A DNA stretch of 64,000 nucleotides from Cenococcum geophilum 1.58 (taxonomy: Eukaryota; Ascomycota; Dothideomycetes; Gloniales; Gloniaceae), in contig KV748209.1 of NCBI GenBank assembly GCA_001692895.1, forward strand, positions 992,001 through 1,056,000. Direction: 5' to 3'. Below, piece after piece: positions 23,149 to 36,120 of the stretch. The position numbers and the translations under genes were made by a program. A model generated the notes under the pieces. It saw only the letters and a list, made by a program, of their open reading frames with translations, had not been told where the DNA came from and ran no database searches. Position 1 is the first letter of the stretch. Each line of letters starts with the position of its first letter.

Positions 23149-23900
23149 CTATCTCCCTCCTTTCTATCTTCGTTCTTAAAGACACTTAATATCTCTAAGT
23201 TATTTACTAGAGGTATAATATCTATCTAATTAATTTGGTTAATATTGTTGCTTATTATACCTAAAGCTTCTTCTTCTTTACACGCCTAACGTTGTGCTTA
23301 TACCATTATTATGATATTATTGCTTAGTGAAATTATACTATCTCCGTGTTCCCGTTATACGAAAAAGGGGTTAGTTTATATTGCGCTAGTAAGTCCATCC
23401 TTGTGGTAACTGTCCTCTTACTTAGAGTGCACTAAAGCGAATATTTATTTATCCTATAACGTTTGCTCTACTTCTAATATTAAATATACGCGTTTTATTA
23501 CTCTTAATAGTCATCTAGTTCCTTAATTGATTTATCTTAGGGTCTTATGTTTAATCTATTACTACTTATTTTAATAGCGAGTTATCTTAAGCCCTTATTA
23601 AGTTAAAACGTTCTTATAATACGAAATAGAAAGCCCTAAATGTTTATATTATAGCGTCTACTTAATTACTTTATCTTAAGAAGGTTTATAAGAAGGTCCG
23701 TTTTAAGGAGTAAAAACTTGTAAAATAAGGTTTATAGGAACTTAGTAATAAAAAAATAGATTCTCTTCTAACTAAGAAGGAAATAGATTTAAGTAGTTCG
23801 GCAACTGCTCTTCTTAGGTCCCCCTTAGGTGACTTATTCTTTGGCGATTCCTCTTTATTAATACTATCTAACCTAATCTCTTCCAATACTCCTATACCTT
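23149..23900 (-). pseudogene. Long 3' non-coding region of Gypsy E with antisense frame relic
   Basis: About 750 bp separate the chromodomain from the 3' LTR, unusually long for a Gypsy element, and elements F and G share it. On the plus strand (antisense to E) a lysine-rich frame near 23585-23780 keeps YLKKVYKKVRFKE and a few stops only at former Gln/Trp codons. On the minus strand a 66-codon open frame spans 23686-23886. I do not assign a function to either. Confidence 0.45.
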
Positions 23901-25168
23901 TTTTATAGCATTTTTTAGATTTTCTAGTAGCTCCTAGGTAGTCTTACTATAGCCTATCCACTTAACCTTATACTATATTTTATTATTAGTGTCCTTATAA
24001 CTAATAATCCTAAAAACTTACTATTTGTCTTCTTCTTATCCTCTGTATATGTCTGCTTTATAAACTAGTAGCTTAATATTCCCGTATGCTGGCTTTAGCA
24101 TTGCGATATATTATATAGGGTAGATTTTTATCTTGGCTAGTAGGTTTAATTTAAACGTAACTGGTGAAATCCTTTATATAATTTTAAAAGGTCCTAGTCT
24201 AATATAATCTAATTTCTTACTTAGTCGTTAACTCTTGAAATTTTTGTATAGTAGCTATACTTTATCCCCCTCCTTAAGATCTGGTCCCTTAGATCTCTTA
24301 GTATTATAGTACTTTTTTATTCTCTTTTATACCTTTTTTGCTAATTCTATAAGGTCTATATAAAGATTTATTAGTGTCTTTATCCTTTCTTTAACTGTGC
24401 TACTTGTTTTTTTACTTATTATAATAATAATGATATTCTTAGCTTATACCTGTAATTTGCCTTAAATAGTAATATGCCTATTCCTTCTTATAGTGTTATA
24501 TTATATATAAACTATATAACTAATAATAGCAATACCTAATTGTTCTGTATATAATTAATATAATGCCTTAGATACTGTTCTAGCGTTTAATTTAATCTTT
24601 TTATTTAACCGTCTATCTGCGGGTAATATGCGGTAAAAGTTACTGCTTTTACTTCTTACTCTGCTAAGAACACTTCCTAGAATACTGCTATAAATCTTAG
24701 ATCTCTATTTAATATAATTTTACTTAGTGCTTTATATCTTACGAACACTTCTTTAATATAGATTCTAGCGATATTTTTTACTAAGATTTCTTCTGTGCAT
24801 GCTATAAAGTAGCCCTATTTAGTTAACTTATCCACTATTACTAAGATTATATTATACTTTTGTCCGGTAATAGGATCTCTTAACTTTAGTAATTTAATAA
24901 TAAAGTCCTATAATATAACCTTCTATAGTCTTTCTAGTATCTTAATAGGTTATAGCCCTCTGTATAGCTTATACCTTATTAGTTTATTCCTTTAGCAATC
25001 TAGATATTCCTTTATTACTTTTCTTACAATATTCTAGATTCCGTTAATAATATATTCTTCCTAAAGTTTTAACACTAAGCCTATTGCTCTATTATATCCC
25101 TAAGTTATTCCTTTATAGAAGTCTTCTATAAAATGCTTTACTATGCTCTTTAGGATATACTTCGCTTC
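23901..25168 (-). pseudogene. Chromodomain and integrase relic of Gypsy E
   Basis: Read on the minus strand, the region aligns with integrase and chromodomain of element G (31690-32990) across its length. Element G interrupts it at 25169 and RNase H resumes to the right of 34120. Confidence 0.72.
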
Positions 25169-25589
25169 TATTACAAACGCTTTAAGTACGATGTTACGAC
25201 TACTTGGAGAGGAGTCGGAAGAAGCTAGTTGGTTAATACAAGCACGGTCTAGGATGGAACCCGTGGAACCATGTGACGAGGAATAGTAAGCAGAGTCACG
25301 TAATGTGATCTGTGTAATCTGTATAATCTGCGAGATCTGTAACAGAGCAAACAGAGCAGACAGAGTAGATAGAGTAACGACTTTCTTAGGAGTACGGTTG
25401 TGTATTTAAGGACCCTTAGTCCCTACCTAGATAGTTCCTTCCTTATAGTAATTCTTAGAATACAATTAGAGTTAATCTATTAGGCAACCACTCTACTAGT
25501 TATTATTACATTATTAACTTACTTATAATACCTATATACCTCGCCTAATAATAAGTCTACCGTAGTTCCTACTATAAGGCTCCGTTATA
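25169..25589 (+). repeat. 5' LTR of Gypsy G
   Basis: 421 bp, TATTACAAACGC to CTCCGTTATA. It includes near-identical ATCTGTGTAATCTG short tandem motifs around 25310, partly deleted in the right LTR. Confidence 0.88.
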
Positions 25590-25629
25590 TAATTACTACT
25601 AGGGTTACAGTTTTAATAAGTTAAATAAT

Positions 25630-26710
25630 ATGCCACCAAAAGCAGCCACTACGATGCTATTAACGGCGGCAACTACTTCGAGATTAGGTAACAACACTAG
25701 TATAGTAGATACTAACTCGCAATAACCTATAATAGTAGAATAGTTATAAGAGATAGTTAACCAGTTAATGGAAAATAATGCAACGCTCGAAAATAGGATC
25801 AACGGGATAGGTGCGGCAAAGATTAAGCTACTATTAATTAAGAGATTCTTAGGAGAGAGATTAAAGTTTAAAGGATTCCTTACGCAAATGCAACTAATAC
25901 CTATAGATTAAGTAGCGTATGCAGGATTATTCCTATTAGGAAGAGCACTTAAATAGTTTAAGCCTTACCTTATAGAGATATAAGTAAATAGAATAACGAC
26001 TATAAACCAGGAAGTACGGTTTATGTTCTTAAATTAAGGAGGATTTATAGAGCGACTTATATAAATGTTCGGAGATCTAGAGGCAACGACCACGGCGAAA
26101 AGAAAACTCTAAAACATTACGTAACGAACCTTAGCAATTAAGTATATAACGTAGTTCTAAACGCTAGCGATATAGGTTAAGTGGAATAACAAGGCGCTTA
26201 TGGCATAGTATAAACAGGGACTTAAGGCTAAAGTTTAGGACGTAATTATTCTAATAGAAGATATGGACACCCTTAGGGAATTAATTAATTAAGTAATTAA
26301 GATTAATAATAGGATCTACTAAAGGGAATAGACTAAGAGAGGTTAGGATAGAGTTCTATAGTCATATAAGGCGTAGAGCACGCAACAATAAAAGCTAAGT
26401 TAGAAATTATGGTATAGCGCAGAGCTAATAGACCTAAGTAGTACTAAAGAAACCTATAAGAGATGGAGTAAGAAACTATAGAAATCTAGAGGTTAAGGAT
26501 TAAGTAATTATAGGACTAGGGAGTATAGGCTAAACCAAAGATTTTAATAGCAGAAGACGTTTAAGCGGACTCTATAATAAAAGTAATGGTTTAGAGACGG
26601 AGCTTATATAAATTGCGGAAAATAGGGTTATTTCGCTAGAGACTATAGAAGTAGTTAGAATTACTATATAGTAAAGGGAACTAGACTAATAGTATATAAC
26701 ACACATGTAT
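25630..26710 (+). pseudogene. gag relic of Gypsy G
   Basis: Starts at ATGCCACCAAAAGC (MPPKAATT). A capsid region has the blocks FKGFLTQMQL near 25870 and AYAGLFLLGRAL near 25917. A CCHC zinc knuckle is seen near 26600-26650 as INCGKIGYFARDYRS, with the first and last Cys mutated to Ile/Tyr contexts. Stops replace Trp and Gln codons. Confidence 0.75.
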
Positions 26711-26899
26711 AAAGGGATAATAGTATACTGCAAGGAACAAAAGAGTATTTAATTAAAAGTTTTGCGTTTTGTTACAATAACATATACCAAATTTATAAAG
26801 ACGCTAAGTATAGTGCAAGCTATTAGCTATAAGAGCTAGAGTTAAAAGGACTTAAAGGAACTAGAGAGTTAGATAAAGAATAAGATTAACTCTATAAGC

Positions 26900-28990
26900 T
26901 AGATTAAGATATTATAGCAATGTGCGGATAAAGATTAGTAGTAATAATAATGGAGTCGAAGTACTTATTAATTAGCGATAAGGTAGAAGAAAAAACTAAC
27001 TAGGGGTATCTAAACCTTAATAACGTAATAGAAGTAGAGACTAAGACCGCTATAGAGTAAGGTTTAGTAACGGGCATTATAACACCGTCAAATATAGTAT
27101 TTATCGCTTTACAAGACGGAAGGAGTAATATTTAAAGACGATTAAGCAAGCAGATGACTACTAGTGCTAGCTTACCACTTAATAAAGGTAAAAGGCTAAA
27201 GGCTTAAGATTCTTAAGACGAGATAAGGTATGCTTAGGGACCTATAACGGACGATAACCGGTGGAGCAGAGCAATAGCTTAGTTTAGCAATATATAAATA
27301 AGCTTAGGACGAAGTTTCCTAAAGGCATAAGACTCTTAAGACGAGATAAGAATACTAGTAAAGCCTAGTCGGACTAAGGCTAGAGTACAGCTGAAGAAAG
27401 AAGCGAGCTTAGGATTAAAGAATCTAAGGGACTAAGAATTTGGAGAACGAATAAGGACACCTATAAGTAAGAAGCAAGTGGCTTCGCTATAGATTAGAGA
27501 ATCTATAATATAAACAGTAACCAGATTAGGAGACAGATATATAGACCCAGAGGACTTACTAGGAGAACGCAGTATTTAGCCTAAAGATTAAAAGTTTAAT
27601 ACTAAGATTAGGAAGCAAGACGACTTTAAGGATCTACTCGCAAGACGCGAATAAAAAGAAACTATAGATGAATTTAGAGCAAGAATTACCGTATAGTAAG
27701 AATAGAAACTAGATAAGAGATCTAGTATATTAGGACGTATAAGGGATAGAGCATTAGTACGAAGAATTACTAATAGGCTAAGAGTAGGTATACTAAGAGC
27801 TAAGTAGCTTACTAAACTAGAAAATAAAGAGGATTTAGGGATTTTAATTAGGTTTAAAGAACGATATATAAAGGGCTGTTACGATGCAGTAATAAGAAGA
27901 TACTTCCTTACGGATAAGCTGTATATACTCTAGTAGCTGTACTAAAAGTAGTATAGGCAACGATATAATAATAAGTGAGAAGATTTCTATATATAGTTAA
28001 ACGAATAAGTTATCTAAGACTACCTAATTACGGAGAAAGCAATAAATTATATTAAGGGAGCCTTAATTATAACGTTAAAGGATCTAGAGGAACAATTAGA
28101 GGACTAGAGAAGTAAAAGATATATTTTAGTACCTACGAATAAAGTTGTAATGTTTAGATTAACACGGTAAAGGTTTAAACTTAAGGATAAAGATAAGTTA
28201 AGAGTTAACCTAAAGCACCTAGCACACTATACACTATTATAGATCGCATATATAGACGATATGTGTAAAATGCACAAAAATCCAAAAGAGAAAAACCAGA
28301 AATACCCTATAAGGATATATTGGGCGCCAGATAAGTAATAGTACAGAAATACTAAGTATATATATAGCTAGTATCTAGTAGAAGTTTAGGAGTTAGGAGA
28401 CTTAATACTTTAACCAGGAAGATTTCTTACAGAAAAATACCTAGATAGATGATAATGGTAGGAATATCTAGAGAATACCTGTTTATAGTATATTAAGGAA
28501 AAGAAGCGAACTAAGTATTAGCTTAAGTTAGACTAAGTATAAATAGGATCTAGTAGCCAATAGTTAGGAAAAGTAGAGGCCTATAGGACTAGAGGGAACT
28601 AGTAGTAGAGCCTTAGACCCTTAAAGGAATTTAAAAACGGCACCTAAATTTAAAAGTTAATTAGTAAGATTAATAGTTTAAAGCATTAGTAGATAGTAGA
28701 GCAATAAGAAACCATATCTTACTAATAGCAGTTAAAAGAATGGGGCTACTATATAGATAAAAAGAGCACCTATATCTAGTAGTTACAATTTTAGAAGATC
28801 CAATAGCCTATAGAGGAGGTATTATTAATCTTAAAATAGGACCTATTTAGATAACTATTAAAGGGAGATAAATTAAGATATCTTTTAATATATTACCATT
28901 AGGGAATAATAAGGCAGTACTAGGAATACCTTAGTTATAAGAATACAATCTAAAGATCAATTAGGTTATAGGTTAAGTTAATATTAGAAA
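26900..28990 (+). pseudogene. Linker and protease region of Gypsy G
   Basis: A long charged stretch between gag and RT, conserved with the matching part of E (36240-37960). It includes RRYFLTDKLYILQQLY-like and MHKNPKEKNQKYPIRIYQAP-like blocks. A retropepsin-like region follows near 28660-28960. No function other than pol N-terminus and protease is suggested. Confidence 0.55.
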
Positions 28991-29007
28991 TATATAATAA
29001 TATAAGA

Positions 29008-30033
29008 GGCCGTCAAAAACGGATTCTGCACCTGTACGTGGTGACGGCTACAAACCTAGGTCTTCGAAGTTCAGACCCAGAGCCAACGCAGAGACGTTGC
29101 ACAGCGCGTGCAAGTAGGACCTAGTGGTTGTGTGCGTCATGGGGCGTAGTAAAAAGTTTTCATATAGGATGGTGAGATCTCGAAAACTACTACTAACAGT
29201 ACCCCTTTATAATATAGCCACTAGTTCTCCTACTAAGCACCTATATAATCCAACGTGGATAAATAGCTTTTAAAAGCATCCCCTAGCCCCTAATAGAAAG
29301 CATTAACGACCTTATATTGACGGATAAACGGGCATATAAGCGAACGAACGAACGAGCAAATATACGGCCCCTCCTAACCCTTAAGGCAGTCGCCCGCGGA
29401 GCATACGGTTACTCGCCGTTTTCAACTACCAAATACTATCTAGCAGCTTGGATTACGACCCACGGTTTTCCCTGTCTCCTTTTAATGGAGTGGTAACCCT
29501 TAGAGAGGGCCTAGCTGGGGCCTAGGCATAAAAGATACCCAAATACAACATAATATCCCGCTCGCTTATTAGTATTACGGTAGTTAGAACGGATGAATCC
29601 CCTTTACGCCTTTAATAGCTCTAGGGGGGGGGGAGGCAAGGCGTATATGGCAGTGGTCTATATAAGAGATAGCATATAGGGGATGGGCAAGATATGGGAC
29701 ATAAAGAGATAATAAGACACAGCAATTGATTAGTAAGGCCTAGCTGGGATATAGTAAACCCTAGCTTTAATAAGCTAGAGAAGGAAGCAGTGGTTCCTAA
29801 GGAGTTTAAAACATCTAAGGAGGAGGACGTGCAGTAGGCCTATAGGGCCGCTGCTATGTGCAAACATGGCAAATCGGGGTTTTTTATCCTACTGAGGCTG
29901 CTTATAGGGTTTTTCCTCCCCCAACTGCAGGGTTTTCTTTATGTAAATTATAAGTTTTCCCCCCTGTGACGGAGTAGTCTGCGTGGGCTAAGATAGGATC
30001 CGTATTAGACGTTAATTAAAGAACTACTACTAC
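29008..30033 (+). mobile_element. Non-coding ~1-kb retroposon, copy 1
   Basis: 1026 bp flanked by a 13-bp duplication TAATAATATAAGA (28995-29007 and 30034-30046). It starts GGCCGTCAAAAACGG and ends GAA followed by CTA repeats. Element G pol sequence rejoins across it and the E/F homologues lack it. No ORF or known domain. The last ~65 bp match the 3' end of the LINE at 51651 and the 64-bp tail at 12544. A second copy lies at 40801-41843. TGGTGACGG and GTTCAGACC near 29038-29077 vaguely resemble pol III A and B boxes; this is weak. Confidence 0.78.
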
Positions 30034-30049
30034 TAATAATATAAGATGC

Positions 30050-31090
30050 GACAATAGACTAAGATAGTATAGTACTAAGTTAAAGCAACATACAAGGAAA
30101 CCGAGAAAGGGTTATCCTACGTACTAAAGAGATACCACAAGTACGGTAAAAAACTATAGTCACTAGAAAGTAAAAAGCTGTTAAAGTATATAGTATAAGA
30201 CTATAAGATAGAGTTAGAACTAGAAATAAGTCTAAAGTTCTTTCCAATTTATAAGCTTACCGAAGAAGAAGGTAAAGCACTTAAAGAGTTTATCCAGGAG
30301 AATTTATAAAAGGGATATATTAGACCATTACAGTTATTAGTAGGTTATCTAGTATTATTTATACCAAAAAAAATAGGAAACTTAGACTATATATTAACTA
30401 TAAATAGTTAAATAGCATTACTAGGAAGGATAGGTATCTTTTACCCTTAATTAGCAAAATCTAAAACAGGATCGGTAATGCGTAAATCTTTACAAAGATA
30501 GATCTAAGATAGGCGTACCATTAGATTAGAATTAAGGAAGGCAACAAATAGAAGGCAGCCTTTAGGTTAAAAAAAGGACTATATAAACTATTAATTATAT
30601 AATTTAGGCTTATAAACGTACTAGCAACGTTCTAGAAGCGTATTAACAATATATTAAGGAAACACTTAGATAAATTTATTATAGTATATCTTAATAATAA
30701 TATTATCTACTTAATAAATAAGGAAGAATATAGAGAACACGTTAAATAGGTCTTAAAGAGACTATAGAAAGAACAGATGCTAGTAGCAATTAAGAAATAT
30801 AAGTTCTTTACTAGGAAGATAGATTTTATTAAATTTATTATTAAACTAGGCTAACTTAGTATAGATCTAAAAAAGATCGAGGCTATAGTAAATTGGTAAG
30901 AACTAGAGAATATAATATAGTTAAGGTTATTCCTAGGGTTTTATAATTACTATAGAAAGTTTATAGCTTAATAGTTAAAGGACATTAAGCTGTTTACAAG
31001 ATTAATAAAAAAAGAAGAACTATAGGTATAGGGAAAGGAATAAAGGGAACTATTTAAAAAAGTTAAACAGTTGTTCACCTAGGAGCTAGT
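30050..31090 (+). pseudogene. Reverse transcriptase relic of Gypsy G
   Basis: Blocks FPIYKLTEEEGKALKEFI and the KGYIRPLQL motif appear near 30240-30330, FIPKKIGNL near 30357 and the remaining palm motifs to about 30720. The catalytic box is degraded (VYLNNNIIY at 30689). Confidence 0.78.
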
Positions 31091-32990
31091 TCTTAAAATC
31101 TATTAACTATAGTTAGAGATAGTAGTCAAAACAGATATATTAGACTATACACTAGGAGTGTGCTTCCTATAGAAATACAAAGATAGATAGCACCCAGTAG
31201 TATACTATAGTTGAAAGATAATACCACCAGAACTAAACTATAATATCTATAATAAGGAGTTATTAGGTATAGTTACAGCACTTAAGGAATAAAGAGCATT
31301 CTTATAAGGCATAGAGAAACCATTTTTAGTTAAAACGGATTATAAGAACCTAATGGGGTTCCTAATAATAAAAGAACTTAATTATAGATAAGTTAGATAT
31401 GCAGAAATGCTTATAGAATACTATTTTAAAATTTAGTATACTAAGGGTACAGAGAACGCACGAGTAGATGCTTTAAGTAGAAAGGCTAAACTATAAAATA
31501 ATAAAAAGCCATTAGGGGCTTTATTGCGAAAGGATATAGATAGATTAATTAGATATAATTATCTAAAAATTATAGCAATATAAGAGAAACAGATCTATAA
31601 ATTACTAGAGAGTAACTAGATATAAAAGATCTAAAAAGCACAGGTAGAGAATCTAGACTTAGAGTAATACAAAAACTAAAAAGCAATATACGTGCCAAGA
31701 TCTATCGTAAAGGAGTTTATTAAGTTATTTTATAAAGGACTAACTTAAAGACACAACGGAGCCATAGGCTTAGTATTAAGACTTTAAGAGGAGTACATTA
31801 TTAATAGAATTTAGGGACTAGTAAGATAAGTTATAAAAGAATATCTAGATTACTAAAAAAATAAACTAATAAGGTACAAGCTATATAGAGAGCTATAACC
31901 TATTAAAATACTAGAGAGACTATAGGAGGTTATATTATAGGACTTTATTATTAAGTTATTAAGGTTAAAGAACCCTATTACCAAATAAGATTATAATGCG
32001 ATTTTAGTAATAGTAGATAAGCTTACAAAGTAGGGATACTTTATAGCATATTTAAAAGAAATATCAGCGGAAGATATTGCTAGAATCTATATTAAAGAAG
32101 TATTTATAAGACACGGAGTACTAAGTAAGATTATACCGGATAGAGATCTAAGATTCGTAGCAGTATTTTAGGAAGTATTCTTAGCAAAGTAAGGAGTTTA
32201 AGCAGTAACTTCCACTATATATTATCTATAGACAGACGGTTAAACAGAAAGATTAAATTAGATACTAGAACAGTATCTAAGGCATTATATTAATTATACA
32301 CAAAATAATTAGGTATCGCTATTACTAGTTATATAGTTTATATACAATACAACACCATAAGAAGAAATAGATACGTCACTATTTAAGGCAAATTACGGAT
32401 ATAAGCCAAGAACCTTATTATCGCCACATTAAGTAAAGAAAATAAGTAGTATAGCTAAGTAAAGAATAGAGAATTTAATAAATCTTTATATAAACCTTAT
32501 GGAAATAGCTAAGGTGGTATAATAAAGAATAAAAAGGTACTATAATACTAAGAGATCTAAGGGACCAGATCTTAAGGAGGGGGATAAAGTATAGCTACTA
32601 TATAAAAATTTCAAGAGTTAATAACTAAGCAAGAAGTTAGACTACGTTAGACTAAGACCTTTTAAAATTACGCGGAGAATTTCATTAGTTATATTTAAGT
32701 TAAATCTACTAGCTAGGATAAAGATCTACCCTATACAGCATATTATAATGCTAGAGCTAGTATATAGAAATATTAAGCCACCAGTTTATAAGGCAGACAC
32801 GTATAGAGGATAAGAGGAAGACAAATAGCAAGTTTTAAAAATCGTTAGTTATAAGAACGTTAACAATAAAATATAGTATAAAGTAAAGTAGATAGGCTAT
32901 AAAGAGACTACCTAGGAACCACTATAGAACCTAAAAAACGCTATAGGAAAGGTATAGGAGTATTAGAAGAAAATAGGTTAGGTAGTAAAG
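31091..32990 (+). pseudogene. RNase H, integrase and chromodomain relic of Gypsy G
   Basis: RNase H shows VVKTDILDYTLGV near 31123 and ELNYNIYNKELLGIV near 31231. Integrase shows a HNGAIG zinc-binding His near 31752, FIIKLLRLKNPITK and VDKLTK near 31940-32020, IIPDRDLRFV near 32132 and LQTDGQTERLNQ near 32227. The chromodomain lies near 32815-32940 (YKVKQIGYKETTQEP after reading RIP stops as Gln). All three integrase catalytic neighbourhoods are recognisable. Confidence 0.82.
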
Positions 32991-33712
32991 AGTTACTAAA
33001 GAAAGAACTACCTAAGGGGGACCTAAGAGGAACAATTGCCGAACTACTTAGAGTTGTTTCCCTCTCTATTAGAAAAAAATCCGTTCTTTTATTACTAAGT
33101 TCCTATAAACCTTATTTTATAAGCTTCTACTCCTTAAAATAAACCTTCTTATAAACCTTCTTAAGACGGATTAACTAAGTGGATGTAGCAAGACGAGAAT
33201 CTAGGGCCCGTTATTAAGTATCAGCGGCCTTATACTTAGCGTCCTAAGAATAATAAAGTTCCGCTAGAGCGACGGATAGTTTATTATTAAGCTTTATAGC
33301 AGCAGATTAAATACGAGACCCTATAACAAATTACTTAGGGAACTTAAAGACTACTAAGAGTTATAGGACGTGTATACTTAGCGTTAGAAATAAAACGAAC
33401 ATCGCAAGACGATTAAACGTTTACTTTAGTATACTCTAAATAAAAAGAGGGTTACTAAGATAAAGGACTTGCTAACGCAATATAAACTAACCCCTTTTTT
33501 ATATAACGAGAATATAAAGACGGTATTATTTTACTAAGCGATAGTATAGATAAAACTGTATGCGTATAACGAAGTATCAAAGAAGAAGAAGATGCTTTAG
33601 GTATAATAAGTAAAAATATTAACCAGATTAATTAGACGGATATTACACCTCTAGTAAATAACTTAGAGATATTAGGAATCTTTAAGGACGAAGATAAAGA
33701 GGAGGGAGATGG
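32991..33712 (+). pseudogene. Long 3' non-coding region of Gypsy G
   Basis: Homologous to 23149-23900 of E and 9110-9436 plus 2683-2995 of F, in the opposite orientation. It ends in the GGAGGGAGATGG polypurine tract. The antisense lysine-rich frame is also visible here (minus strand near 33120-33165). Confidence 0.5.
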
Positions 33713-34115
33713 TGTTATAAACGCTTTAAGTATAATATTACGACTACTTAGAGAGAAGTTGGAAGAAGCTAGTTAGTTAATATAAGCACGGTCTAGGATA
33801 GAACCCATAGAACTATATAACGAGGAATAGTAAGTAGAGTCACGTAATATAATCTATATAATCTATATAATCTACAAGATCTATAATAGAGTAGATAGAG
33901 CAACGACTTTCTTAGGAGTACGGTTATGTATTTAAGGACCCTTAGTCCCTACCTAGATAGTTTCTTCCTTATAATAATTCTTAGAATATAATTAGAGTTA
34001 ATCTGTTAGGCAACTACTCCACTAGTTATTATTACGTTGTTAACTTACTTACAATACCTATATACCTCGCCCAATAACGAGTTTATTGTAGTTCCTACTA
34101 CAAGGCTCCGTTACA
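33713..34115 (+). repeat. 3' LTR of Gypsy G
   Basis: 403 bp, TGTTATAAACGC to CTCCGTTACA, 18 bp shorter than the 5' LTR because of a deletion in the short ATCTGT-type repeats. TSD GCTTC follows. Confidence 0.88.
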
Positions 34116-34120
34116 GCTTC

Positions 34121-36120
34121 TTAATTTTTATATATATCTATCTATAGGTCTTCTAGCTATGCTTTTAGAATTCTTTATATCTAAAAGCTTTCTGGTGTTT
34201 TATAGACTCTTTTTAGTTTATTATTCTCTTAAGTTACTACTAGTTTAGGGTAGTTGTATTTAATCCATCTATCCTCGTCTCTACGTAGCATTGCTCCTAA
34301 TAGTCTTTTATTGTTCTGTAATTTAGCTTTTCTGCTAAATGCGTCTGCCCTTACGTTTTTAGTTCCCTTAGTATGCTAAATTTTAAAATAGTATTCTATA
34401 AGTATCTCCGCCTATCTAACCTATCTTTAATTAAGTTCTTTTGTTATTAGGAACCCCATTAGGTTCTTATAATCCGTTTTAACTATAAATAGCTTCTCCA
34501 CGCCTTGTAAGAATTCTCTCTATTTCTTTAGTGCTGCGACTATACCTAATAACTCCTTATTATAGACGTTATAGTTTAGCTCTAGTAGTGTTATCTTCCT
34601 ACTATAATATAATACTGGATGCTATGCGTCCTTATACTTCTATAGTAAGTATACTCCTAGTATATAGTCTAATGCATCTATTTTTATAACCGTGTCTAGT
34701 CCTAGTTAGTAGATTTTAAGGATTAGCTCTTGGGTAAATAACTCCTTAAGTTCCTTAAACAACTTCTTTTGCTTATCCCCCTATACCTATAGTTCCTCTT
34801 TCTTTATAAGCTTAGTAAATAGTTTAATATTCTTTAACCATTATATTATAAACCTTCTATAGTAGTTGCAAAACCCTAAAAATAACCTTAACTATATTAC
34901 ATTTTCTGGTTCTTACTAATTTACAATAGCTTTGATTTTCTTTAGGTCTATACTAATATAACCTAGTTTAATAATAAATCTAATGAAATTGGTCTTCCTT
35001 ATAAAGAACTTGTATTTCTTAATTGCTACTAGTATCTATTCCTCTTATAGTCTCTTTAAAACCCATTTAACGTATTCCCTGTGTTCTTCCTTAGTTATTA
35101 AGTAGATAATAATATTATTAAGGTATGCTATAACAAACTTATTAAGGTGTTCTCCTAATACACTGTTAATTCTTTTCTAAAACGTTACGGGTGCGTTTAT
35201 TAACCTAAATTGCATAACTAATAGTTTATATAGTCCTTTTCTTAACCTAAAGGCTGCTTTCTATTCGTCGCCTTCTTTAATTCTAATCTAATAATATACC
35301 TACCTCAGATCCATCTTTATAAAGATTTATACGTTACCTATCCAATCTTAGATTTCGCTAATTAGGGGTAAAAGATATCGATCTTTTTAAATGATGCTAT
35401 TTAACTGTTTGTAGTTAATATATAGTCTAAGTTTTCTGTTCTTCTTTAGTACGAATAATACCGGGTAGCCTGCTAATAACTGCGATGGTTTAATATATCC
35501 CTTTTATAAGTTTTTTTTAGATAAACTCCTTAAGTGCTCTGGACTCCTCTTAAGTAAGCTTATAGGTTAGAAAGAACCTTAGACTTATTCCTAGTTCTAA
35601 CTCTATCTTATAGTTTTATACTATATAATCTACCAGCTTTTTACTTTCTAGGCTCTATAGTTTCTTACTATACTTATGGTATCTCTTTAGTATATAACTT
35701 AAGCCTCGCTTAGTCTCTTTATATATTACTCCGACTTAGTACTATACTAACTTAGTTTGCTATTATATTTTATATTATTAAGTATTTCTAATATTAACCT
35801 GCCCTATAATCCAATTAATCCTTAGGTTATATTCCTATAACTAAGGTATTCCTAATACTGCCTTATCCCGTCCTAATAGTAGGATGTTAAAAGATATCTC
35901 TATTTATCTTCCTTTAATGGTTATCTAAATAGGTCCTATTTTAAGATTAATAATCTCTCCTCTATAGGCTATTAGGTCTCCTAAAATTATAACTAATAGG
36001 TAAGGTTGCTCCTTCTGTCTATAAGGTAATCCTATTCTCTTAACTACTGCTAGTAAAATATGGTTTTATATTGCTTTACTATCTATTAGCGCTTTAAACT
36101 GTTAATCTTACTATTTTACT
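34121..36120 (-). pseudogene. RNase H, reverse transcriptase and protease relic of Gypsy E
   Basis: On the minus strand the RNase H block FIVKTDYKNLMGFLI lies near 34440-34490, RT at about 34700-35560 and protease at about 35800-36120. Sequence and order mirror element G. Confidence 0.75.

Larger units (their letters stand above)
25169..34115 (+). mobile_element. Chromodomain Gypsy element G, same family as E, opposite orientation
   Basis: LTRs of 421 and 403 bp are reverse complements of the E/F LTR type. Perfect TSD GCTTC (25164-25168, 34116-34120). GAGGAGGGAGATGG before the right LTR is the polypurine tract. Total 8947 bp, of which 1026 bp is a retroposon insertion. Gag, protease, RT, RNase H, integrase and chromodomain are in Gypsy order on the plus strand with RIP-type stops. 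Confidence 0.9.

Noticed and set aside
25192-25589. First placement of Gypsy G LTR start at TGTTACGACTACTT
   Set aside because: The flanks gave no TSD; comparison with the E LTR moved the start to 25169 and produced the perfect TSD GCTTC.
29038-29077. tRNA-like A and B boxes in the retroposon
   Set aside because: Only partial matches and no cloverleaf could be drawn; mentioned as weak, not called.
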